Assembly (NCBI RefSeq): GCF_001655615.1
Contig: NZ_CP011567.1
Location: forward strand, 1,869,001 to 1,933,000
DNA: 64,000 bases
Reading direction: 5' to 3'
Origin: Pseudomonas sp. GR 6-02
GTDB lineage: Bacteria; Pseudomonadota; Gammaproteobacteria; Pseudomonadales; Pseudomonadaceae
In this document: piece by piece, positions 27,314-35,100 of the stretch
How positions within the stretch are numbered: position 1 is the stretch's first letter
Layout: the number at the start of each line of letters is the position of its first letter
The notes under the pieces: generated by a model
What the model saw: the letters and a program-made list of their open reading frames with translations, nothing else
Database searches by the model: none
Told to the model about the DNA's origin: nothing
Made by a program: the position numbers and the translations under genes

Positions 27314-27374
27314 ACCAAGCAAGCGCTTGGTTTGTAAGCGCCTTGATTATCTTCTTCCCGAGCGCTTGCTTGGT
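27314..27374. promoter_or_regulatory. Candidate AtuR operator: 14-bp perfect inverted repeat
   Basis: ACCAAGCAAGCGCT (27314-27327) and AGCGCTTGCTTGGT (27361-27374) are exact reverse complements, 33 bases apart. The left arm also sits in a 6-4-6 palindrome (CCAAGC AAGC GCTTGG). The site is between atuA and atuR, as in P. aeruginosa, where AtuR is known to bind inverted repeats in this gap. Confidence 0.8.
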
Positions 27375-27461
27375 CGCCCCCGCCAGCTTAAATTGCCCGC
27401 GCAACCCTGCTGTTTTAACGGGCAGCGGCGCATTTGATTGATCGACTGTAGGAGAGAACGG

Positions 27462-28085
27462 GTGGACGAGCAAAAAGCCCTGAGGGTGATGCGCGAATTG
27501 GTCGACAGCGGCCAATTGACCGACCCCGACAGCGCCCGCGGCAAACTGCTGCAAGTGGCCGCTCACCTGTTTCGCAACAAAGGTTATGAACGCACCACCG
27601 TGCGCGACCTGGCCAGTGCGGTGGGCATTCAGTCAGGCAGCATTTTTCATCACTTCAAGAGCAAGGACGAGATCCTGCGGGCAGTGATGGAGGAGACCAT
27701 TCGCTACAACACCGCGTTGATGCGTGCAGCGCTGGCCGAGGCCGGCAATGTGCGCGAGCGGGTGCTGGCGCTGATTCGCTGCGAATTGCAGTCGATCATG
27801 GGCGGCAGTGGCGAGGCCATGGCGGTGCTGGTGTATGAGTGGCGTTCGCTGTCTGAGGAAGGCCAGGCGCAGGTTCTGGCGCTGCGCGATATTTATGAAG
27901 CCATCTGGCTGCAGGTGCTGGGAGAAGCCAAGGACGCCGGTTTTATCCGGGGCGACGTGTTCATCACCCGCCGCTTCCTGACGGGCGCGCTCTCCTGGAC
28001 CACCACCTGGTTTCGCGCCGATGGCAGTATGAACCTCGATCAATTGGCCGATGAAGCGCTGATTTTGGTGCTTGAAGAACGGTAA
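27462..28085 (+). CDS. atuR: TetR-family repressor AtuR
   Basis: A 207-aa TetR-type regulator. The helix-turn-helix is at residues ~30-65 (RNKGYERTTVRDLASAVGIQ, then GSIFHHFKSKDEIL). AtuR represses the atu operon until a terpene-derived ligand (probably an acyl-CoA) is present. GTG 27462 follows AGGAG; a TTG at 27438 is upstream but has no ribosome binding site. Divergent from atuA across the inverted-repeat operator. Confidence 0.9.
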   Translation: MDEQKALRVMRELVDSGQLTDPDSARGKLLQVAAHLFRNKGYERTTVRDLASAVGIQSGSIFHHFKSKDEILRAVMEETIRYNTALMRAALAEAGNVRERVLALIRCELQSIMGGSGEAMAVLVYEWRSLSEEGQAQVLALRDIYEAIWLQVLGEAKDAGFIRGDVFITRRFLTGALSWTTTWFRADGSMNLDQLADEALILVLEER

Positions 28086-28179
28086 GAGCCGTCTATCTCG
28101 GCAAGAAACTGGCTAAGTTGACGAAACCGCCTAGTTTGTATGCATTGGTGAGTATTTTTTTGGGGAGTGTGCTGTTTTG

Positions 28180-28974
28180 ATGTCTTCATCAATTCGAATG
28201 GCGTCGCGGCTTTTGCTGGCGGCGCTTGCGGTGTGCTGGGTGTTGCCATCTCAGGCCGCGCAACAGGTGCGGGTCGGGGCCGCCCATTTTCCACCCTATA
28301 CCGTGCGCCCGGAGTCCGGTGCCGACACCGGTCTGCTGCCGCAACTGGTGGAAGCGTTGAATCAGCTGCAAACCGATTATCAGTTTGTGCTGGTGCCCAC
28401 CTCGATTCCCCGGCGTTTCAATGACTTCAAGGAAGGCCGGGTCGATATGGCCATTTTCGAGAACCCGGAGTGGGGCTGGAAGGACATACCGCATACCGAT
28501 GTCGACATGGGCCTGGAAGATGCAGAAATCTTTGTCGCGCAGAAGCAACCCGGTCGCGATGAGAACTACTTCAAGGATCTGGCGAGCAAGCGCCTGGCGC
28601 TGTACAGCGGCTATCACTACGAGTTTGCCAATTTCAACGCCGATCCCAAGTACCTGGCCGACACCTACAACGCCACGCTGACCTATTCCCACGACAGCAA
28701 CCTGCTGATGGTGCTGCGCGGGCGAGCGGACATTGCCCTGGTGACACGCTCTTATCTGAGCGATTACCTGCTGCGCAACGAAAAAGTCGGCGAGCAGTTG
28801 CTGGTGTCGCAACGCATCGATCAGGTCTATCACCATTACGCGCTGATTCGTCCAGAGGCGCCGATTACGGGGGAAGCATTCGGCAAGTTGCTGCAAGGCC
28901 TGCGAAACAACGGCCAGATGCTGAAGATTTTCGATCCCTACAAAATTGCCCTGGTGCCGGTGGGCAAGCACTGA
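28180..28974 (+). CDS. Periplasmic solute-binding protein family 3 (ABC-type substrate-binding)
   Basis: A 264-aa protein with a signal peptide (LLLAALAVCWVLPSQAA, cleaved near residue 27) and a family-3 bacterial binding fold (VRVGAAHFPPYTVRPESGAD, FKEGRVDMAIFENPEWGW). No ABC permease or ATPase gene is adjacent, so its partners are elsewhere, or it is an orphan sensor-like binding protein. ATG 28180 or ATG 28198 could be the start; both give a signal peptide. Ligand unknown. Confidence 0.85.
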   Translation: MSSSIRMASRLLLAALAVCWVLPSQAAQQVRVGAAHFPPYTVRPESGADTGLLPQLVEALNQLQTDYQFVLVPTSIPRRFNDFKEGRVDMAIFENPEWGWKDIPHTDVDMGLEDAEIFVAQKQPGRDENYFKDLASKRLALYSGYHYEFANFNADPKYLADTYNATLTYSHDSNLLMVLRGRADIALVTRSYLSDYLLRNEKVGEQLLVSQRIDQVYHHYALIRPEAPITGEAFGKLLQGLRNNGQMLKIFDPYKIALVPVGKH

Positions 28975-29146
28975 CAGATAGAGTTTCCGTTGGGCAGGGG
29001 GGGCGGACGACCATTCATCTGGTATTTATGTTTTGCTGTTCGAATGGTCGAATTGACAGTAGACGCTTCCCCTCACGTGGTCTTAGCTCCTTTCCTGTGT
29101 CCGACCCCATGGAGGGGTTGGCGCTCATTCAGAAAGGATTTCTGTC

Positions 29147-29986
29147 ATGACAAACCCCGCGTTGGTTTCTCTCTCCTGTGTGCCCGCTCCTGTGGTGCCA
29201 CAAGCCGTCAACGATGTACTCGTTCTGAAAAAACCTGATGATTCGGCCGGTGTCACGGTCGAGGTGGCGCGTTGGCCATTCATGGTGGTTAATCAAAAGA
29301 CAACGCTGCATGTCTGCGGTCAACAAGCCGACGGCTCGCCAGTGATGCTGCGAGTGGCCGACGCCGAGCCCGTCACGCAACAAGAGTTCCAGGAGGGCTG
29401 GCGTCGCAATATTGCCTGGGCGTCTTTGCAGAATCTGAAAGACGGGAGCCATCTCGCGTTTGTTTTTCAGGCGGCGCTGGATGGAGGCAGTTGTGCTGGC
29501 CCGGTGCTGTTCCCGACATTGTGTCTTGAGGTCCAGGCGCCTTTCGACGATACAACGACCTTCTCGGCAACAGACGGTACCAATAACTGGAATGGTTGGA
29601 TGAGGGGCGACGCTGCGACTGATCCACGGGATCTCACCATCACCAAAGATGGAGATATCTACGTATTATTCGACAACACCTACACCAACAACTCTGCCGG
29701 CACGGTGTTGAAAAAGACCTTTCAGGGGCTGGAAGTGGGTCGGTCCTATGAGTTCGGGGTGACCGTGCGCAGGTGGAACAACAGCTATTCGGTTCCGGTG
29801 CTGTCACTCAACAGCGGAGCGCAAGTCATTGCCCCCGCGACGGAAATTTCGTCAATGGCCTGGGCTCCGCTCAAAGGCACGTTTACCGCGAGTGCATCAC
29901 AGATGGAGTTGCAGATCGTTAACCATGTCGCCACCGGAAACGGCAATGACTATGCCTTCCGCGAAATCTGGGTCAGGTCGATCTAG
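29147..29986 (+). CDS. Uncharacterised two-domain beta-rich protein
   Basis: A 279-aa protein without signal peptide or membrane segment. Residues ~20-120 look like an Ig-like beta domain (TVEVARWPFMVVNQKTTLHV), and residues ~135-279 like a carbohydrate-binding jelly roll (TTFSATDGTNNWNGWMRGD, YVLFDNTYTNNSAGTVLKKT, ending NDYAFREIWVRSI). ATG 29147 follows AAAGGA. I do not recognise a named family, and no neighbour gives a function. Its base composition is a little less GC-rich than the core genes. Confidence 0.75.
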   Translation: MTNPALVSLSCVPAPVVPQAVNDVLVLKKPDDSAGVTVEVARWPFMVVNQKTTLHVCGQQADGSPVMLRVADAEPVTQQEFQEGWRRNIAWASLQNLKDGSHLAFVFQAALDGGSCAGPVLFPTLCLEVQAPFDDTTTFSATDGTNNWNGWMRGDAATDPRDLTITKDGDIYVLFDNTYTNNSAGTVLKKTFQGLEVGRSYEFGVTVRRWNNSYSVPVLSLNSGAQVIAPATEISSMAWAPLKGTFTASASQMELQIVNHVATGNGNDYAFREIWVRSI

Positions 29987-30071
29987 CACCTGCGTAACGT
30001 CAATGGCCTGGAACTGATCCAGGCTGTGCATGCCACCGCGAATGCTGATTAAGGTTCGCGGTATTTTTCGT

Positions 30072-30095
30072 TAAATTTCCATGCCCGGCTCACGT
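30072..30095 (+). promoter_or_regulatory. PvdS iron-starvation box before the acyltransferase gene
   Basis: TAAAT (30072-30076), 16 bases, CGT (30093-30095): an exact match to the PvdS promoter pattern. It ends 40 bases before the ATG of the acyltransferase gene, indicating iron-limited expression. Confidence 0.82.
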
Positions 30096-30135
30096 CACCT
30101 CAGTTAACTGTCGACGATTACCGTGAGCCCGACCC

Positions 30136-31149
30136 ATGTCCAATCTGAATGACCTGACCGCCCTGGCCTTGCCGTCAGGCAACCGTCTTGTAGCCGATGA
30201 AACCGCAAGTCGCCTGAGCCTCAGTCTGGAAGGGCAGCCGCTGATCGAACTGCGGCTGACCCGTGAGCCCGAGTTGCATCTGTGGCTGGAGGAGTGCTTT
30301 GGCCGTCCTGACGGTCAAGCATTCTGGGCGGCCTGTTATTGGCTGTTTGCCCGTGATGCGCAGTGTCAGCGTCTGACCTGGCACCTCGATCAAGTGCCCA
30401 CCGAAGCCTTGCTCAGCGGGTTGCTGATCGCGACCGACGTCAACGGTCAATATCGCTGTGAACGCACACTGTTCTGGCAATTGCCTCAGCCTTGGCTGGG
30501 TGAGTCGTTGACCGGTAGCTATCCACAGCAGATGGTCATCAGTGACGGCAAGCGCCACCCCCTGCGTGCGGTGAAACCCCGTGGTGAGGTCTATCGACGC
30601 TTCGATGCGCGGCTCGGTGCGTGGGTCTCCTTGCGCACGGTAGAAATTGAGCATGACCTGGCGCGTTTCAACCGCTGGCAGAACAGCCCGCGGGTCGCGA
30701 GTTTCTGGCAGGAGGAGGGCAGTCTCGAGAAGCATCGGGAATACCTGAGCAAGCTCGAAGCCGACCCGCACACCTTGACCCTGATCGGTTGCTTCGATGA
30801 TCAGCCGTTTGCCTACTTTGAAGCCTACTGGGCCAAGGAAGATCGCATTGCGCCGTTCTATGATGTCGCCGATTACGACCGTGGCATTCACATGCTGGTG
30901 GGTGAGGAAAATCACCGTGGCCCGCACAAGGTGGCGAGTTGGTTATCGGCGCTGGTGCACTACCTGTTTCTCGATGATCCGCGCACTCAACGGGTGGTCG
31001 CCGAACCTCGCGCCGACAACGCGAAGATGATCGGGCATCTGCATAATCAGTGTTTTCACTGCGAGAAAGAGTTCGACTTCCCGCACAAGCGCGCGGCGTT
31101 GATGATGCTGGGGCGTGAGCGGTTTTTTGATCGGTGTTCGTTGGCTTGA
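30136..31149 (+). CDS. Siderophore N-acyltransferase, PvdY-like (IucB/RhbD-type GNAT)
   Basis: A 337-aa protein. The C-terminal ~180 residues are an IucB/AlcB-type acyltransferase (VASFWQEEGSLEKHREYL, QPFAYFEAYWAKEDRIAPFY, ADNAKMIGHLHNQCFHCEKE); enzymes of this group acylate the hydroxylamine of N-hydroxylysine or N-hydroxyornithine. In P. aeruginosa, pvdY lies next to pvdS, and type II strains use it to acylate hydroxyornithine. Here it has the same place and a perfect PvdS box, so hydroxyornithine acylation for pyoverdine is inferred. Which acyl group is used is not visible. It is convergent with pvdS over a REP palindrome. Confidence 0.82.
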   Translation: MSNLNDLTALALPSGNRLVADETASRLSLSLEGQPLIELRLTREPELHLWLEECFGRPDGQAFWAACYWLFARDAQCQRLTWHLDQVPTEALLSGLLIATDVNGQYRCERTLFWQLPQPWLGESLTGSYPQQMVISDGKRHPLRAVKPRGEVYRRFDARLGAWVSLRTVEIEHDLARFNRWQNSPRVASFWQEEGSLEKHREYLSKLEADPHTLTLIGCFDDQPFAYFEAYWAKEDRIAPFYDVADYDRGIHMLVGEENHRGPHKVASWLSALVHYLFLDDPRTQRVVAEPRADNAKMIGHLHNQCFHCEKEFDFPHKRAALMMLGRERFFDRCSLA

Positions 31150-31155
31150 GTCAGT

Positions 31156-31239
31156 CTTCGCGGGCAAGTCGGATCGCCGCACCGCTCGCTCCTACAGTGA
31201 CAGGCAATATTCCCTGTGGAGCGAGGCTTGCCCGCGAAG
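31156..31239. repeat. Paired inverted REP elements
   Basis: CTTCGCGGGCAAG (31156-31168) and CTTGCCCGCGAAG (31227-31239) pair exactly, and the interior GCTCGCTCCTACAG / CTGTGGAGCGAGGC extends the stem. This is a typical P. fluorescens REP pair between convergent genes and may also end transcription from both. Confidence 0.8.
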
Positions 31240-31242
31240 CGT

Positions 31243-31791
31243 TTAACGACGGGCGAAGGTATCGGCACGATTGCCCGACACCTTGCGGCAATGCACCAGC
31301 GCATCACGAATCATGAAGTTCACCAGGGTCGGCGAGACGCCCAGTTCCTTGGCGATGTCTTTTTGCGGCACGCCGTGCAGGCGGTACATCTCGAAGGCGT
31401 AACGGGTGCGGCTGGGCAGCTCCGTCAGTGCATCGGCAATGTTTTCCAGGGTCGAGAAATTCATGTGCGAGGTTTCCGGCGAAGCGCCCTGGATCACCAC
31501 GTTCAGGCCTTCTTCTTCCGGGCCCGAATACTTCTGCTCCAGCGCCTGCTTGCGGTAGTGATCGATCGCCAGGTTGCGCACGATCTGGAACAGGTAACTG
31601 AGCTGCGCCTTGATGGACGAGGTGATCTGCGGCGCCGATTGCAACCGGAAGAACGCATCCTGCACCACGTCTTCGGCGCGGGATCGGCAGCCGGTAATGC
31701 GGGCGGCAATCTTGACCAGAATCATTCGGTTGTCGACGAAGGCCTGAAGTAGCGGTGAATCGCACCTGCTTGTGGATACTTGTTCCGTCAT
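31243..31791 (-). CDS. pvdS: Iron-starvation sigma factor PvdS (ECF sigma-70)
   Basis: A 182-aa extracytoplasmic-function sigma factor that directs RNA polymerase to pyoverdine promoters. Region 2 includes ARITGCRSRAEDVVQDAFFR and AQLSYLFQIVRNLAIDHYRK; region 4 has PQKDIAKELGVSPTLVNFMI. It is very close to P. aeruginosa PvdS along its whole length. ATG 31791 follows AAGGTGA. A Fur-like box lies 85-100 bases upstream, so it should be expressed only under iron starvation; in the family PvdS is also held by the FpvR anti-sigma factor, not present here. Confidence 0.96.
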   Translation of the reverse strand: MTEQVSTSRCDSPLLQAFVDNRMILVKIAARITGCRSRAEDVVQDAFFRLQSAPQITSSIKAQLSYLFQIVRNLAIDHYRKQALEQKYSGPEEEGLNVVIQGASPETSHMNFSTLENIADALTELPSRTRYAFEMYRLHGVPQKDIAKELGVSPTLVNFMIRDALVHCRKVSGNRADTFARR

Positions 31792-31876
31792 TGGAAATCA
31801 CCTTGCTGCAAATAGGGTCGTGGGACGACAAGGGGGTCGGAGCCGTCCTACATATCGAGCGACAAATTATGTTGAA

Positions 31877-31891
31877 TGATAATGATTGTCA
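31877..31891. promoter_or_regulatory. Fur box upstream of pvdS
   Basis: TGATAAT-G-ATTGTCA matches the 7-1-7 Fur motif (TGATAAT-n-ATTATCA) at 13 of 14 arm positions. It fits iron-bound Fur repression of pvdS, and is 85 bases from the pvdS ATG. Confidence 0.82.
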
Positions 31892-31993
31892 ATTGAGAAA
31901 GAGAATTAATGCTCCGTTGCGGTGCGGACCGAGAACGGCGACACGCTGACTCACCCACCGGCCACAAGCCTGCCGGCGCTCAAGCCCGGCGAC

Positions 31994-32017
31994 TAATTAT
32001 TCCAAGACCTCATCCGT
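31994..32017 (+). promoter_or_regulatory. PvdS iron-starvation box before pvdL
   Basis: TAATT (31994-31998), 16 bases, CGT (32015-32017): one mismatch to TAAAT-N16-CGT. It is preceded by C as in many PvdS promoters and lies 155 bases before the pvdL ATG. Confidence 0.72.
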
Positions 32018-32172
32018 TCTCATTGGTGAATGGCTGCGGGCGCAAGCCCCGGCCAGAACAGCATTCCCAATGCCTTGCGCGGTCGGCGAAGACCGCGCCC
32101 TGCATGCCCATGAACGGGCGTGACGTACGAAAACCGATTCCACTTGCAAGCCGAATTCAGGCAGGAAACCTC

Positions 32173-35100
32173 ATGACCGACGCGTTCGAACTCCCCAGCA
32201 CACTGGTCCAAGCCCTCCAGCGCCGCGCGGCCCTGACGCCGGACCGGGTGGCCTTGCGTTTTCTTGCCGAAGCCCAGGATCAGGCTGTGGTGCTCAGTTA
32301 TCGTGAGCTGGACCAACGGGCGCGAACCATTGCCGGCGCGTTGCAGGCCCAGGCGTCGTTCGGTGATCGCGCGGTGCTGCTGTTTCCCAGCGGTCCGGAT
32401 TACGTCGCGGCGTTCTTTGGTTGCCTGTACGCCGGGGTGATCGCGGTGCCGGCCTATCCGCCGGAATCGACCCGTCGTCATCATCAGGAACGCCTGCTGT
32501 CGATCATCAGCGATGCCGAGCCGCGCCTGCTGTTGACCAGCGCCGACCTGCGCGACGCCTTGTTGCAAATCAACGGGGCGCCGCCGCTGCTATGTGTCGA
32601 CACCCTCGACAACGCCGTGGCTGAACGCTGGGTTGCACCGGACCTGCAAGGCGAGCACATCGCTTTCCTGCAATACACCTCCGGCTCCACTGCTTTGCCT
32701 AAAGGTGTGCAAGTCAGCCACGGCAACCTGGTGGCCAACGAACGATTGATTCGTCACGGCTTTGGCATCGACCTCAATCCTGATGACGTGATCGTCAGCT
32801 GGCTGCCGCTGTACCACGACATGGGCCTGATCGGTGGTCTGCTGCAGCCGATTTTCAGTGGTGTGCCGTGCGTGTTGATGTCGCCGGCGTACTTCCTCGG
32901 TCGCCCGTTGCGCTGGCTGGAAGCGATCAGCGAATACGGCGGCACCATCAGCGGCGGGCCGGACTTCGCCTATCGACTGTGCAGCGAGCGCGTCAGCGAA
33001 TCGGCTCTGGAGCGCATTGATTTGAGCGGCTGGCGCGTGGCGTATTCTGGTTCCGAACCGATTCGCCTCGACACCCTGGAACGCTTCGCCGAGAAGTTCT
33101 CGGCCTGTGGTTTTACGTCGGACAGCTTCATGGCTTCTTACGGCCTCGCGGAAGCGACACTGTTCGTTGCCGGCACTCCGCGCGGTCAGGGCATTCCGGC
33201 GTTGCGCGTGGACGATCAGGCCTTGGCGCAAAACCGCGCCGAACCGGGCGACGGCAGTCCGGTCATGAGTTGCGGCATCAGCCAGCCGGATCATGCGGTG
33301 CTGATTGTCGATTCGGTATCGTTCGAAGAACTCGCCGACAACGCGGTCGGTGAAGTCTGGGCCGCCGGGCCGAGCATCGCCCATGGCTACTGGCGCAACC
33401 CTGAAGCCACGGCCAAGACCTTCGTCCAGCACGCGGGCCGCACCTGGCTGCGCACCGGCGACCTGGGCTTTTTGCGTGACGGTGAACTGTTCATCACCGG
33501 GCGCCTGAAAGACATGCTGATCGTTCGTGGTCACAACCTCTATCCGCAGGACATCGAGCAGACCATCGAGCGCGAAGTGGAGGTGGTGCGCAAGGGGCGT
33601 GTGGCCGCGTTCGCGGTCAATCTCGAGGGTCAGGAAGGCATCGGCATTGCCGCGGAAATCAGCCGCAGCGTGCAGAAAATCCTGTCGTCCGAGGCGCTGA
33701 TCAAAGCCATTCGCCAAGCGGTGGCCGAGGCGTATCAGGAGGCGCCGAGCGTGGTGGTGCTGCTCAATCCGGGGGCACTGCCTAAGACTTCCAGCGGCAA
33801 GTTGCAACGTTCGGCCTGCCGCAATCGCCTGGCCGATGGCAGCCTCGACAGCTATGCGGTTTTCCCGTCGGCAGCGAACGAAAGTGAAGGCAGCAGCGAG
33901 TCGGGTTCCGAACTGCAAACCCTGATCGGCCAGATCTGGTGCGAGCAATTGCAGGTCAAGCAAGTCAACGCCGACGATCACTTCTTCCTGCTCGGCGGCA
34001 ACTCCATCGCCGCCACTCAAGTGGTTGCTCGCCTGCGTGAAGCGTTGGCTCTGGAGCTGAATCTGCGTCTGCTGTTCGAAGCGCCAACCCTCGGCGCGTT
34101 CGCCGCCGCCGTCGCCCGGCAACTACAGGATGGCGGCCTCGCCCAAGGCGCGATCACTCAGCTGTCGCGCAACGAAGCCATGCCGCAATCCCTGGCGCAA
34201 AACCGTTTGTGGATCACCTGGCAACTCGACCCGCAGAGCAGCGCCTACAACATTCCCGGCGCCTTGCGCCTGCGCGGCGAACTGGACGAAGACGCCTTGC
34301 GCGCCAGTTTCCAGCAACTGATCGAACGTCACGAATCCCTGCGCACGCGGTTTTTCGAGCGCGACGGTGTGGCCCTGCAACGGGTCGATGCTGCCGGTGA
34401 GTTCAATCTTCGAGTGATCGACATCAACGATGTGCCGGCCGCCGAGCGTGAAGCCCGCGCGCAACAAATCCGCGAGGACGAAGCGCGCACCCAGTTCGAT
34501 CTGGAGAACGGCCCGCTGCTGTGGGTGACCCTGGTGCGCCTCGATGATGAAGACCATCAACTGCTGGTGACGATGCACCACATCATCGCTGACGGCTGGT
34601 CACTGAACGTGCTGATCGAGGAGTTCTCGCGCCTGTATGCGGCGGCCTCTCAAGGCCAGGCCGCCAGCCTCCCGGCCTTGCCGACCCAATACGCCGACTA
34701 CGGCAGTTGGCAGCGCCAGTGGCTGGCGCAAGGGGAGGGCGAACGGCAACTCGCTTACTGGAAAGAGCAGTTGGGTGATGAGCATCCGACCCTGAGCCTG
34801 GCCACCGACCACCCACGTTCGGCACAACACACCCACAGCGCCGCCCGCCACACCCTGCGGTTGGACGCGAGCCTGAGCAACGCGATTCGCCAGACCGCCC
34901 AGGCTCATGAGTCGACGCCGTTCATGCTGTTGCTCGCGGCATTCCAGAGCCTGCTGCATCGCTACAGTGGTCAGCGTGACATCCGCATCGGCGTGCCGAA
35001 TGCCAACCGTCCACGCCTGGAAACCCAGGGGCTGATCGGCTTCTTCATCAACACCCAGGTGCTGCGTGCCGAAGTGGATTCGCGACAGCCATTCGTGGAG

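Larger units (their letters stand above)
31792..32172. other. Divergent iron-control region between pvdS and pvdL
   Basis: A 381-bp gap with the pvdS promoter side (Fur-like box at 31877-31891) and the pvdL side (PvdS box at 31994-32017). The pvdL frame stays open to 31909 but those residues do not resemble any PvdL part, so this stretch is taken as leader. Confidence 0.75.

Noticed and set aside
25661..27337. Long forward frame (558 codons) opposite atuA
   Set aside because: It has no family features, and the reverse strand encodes a full AtuA protein.
31909..32172. 88-codon upstream extension of PvdL
   Set aside because: The extra residues do not resemble PvdL, and the ATG at 32173 has AGGAAACC upstream.
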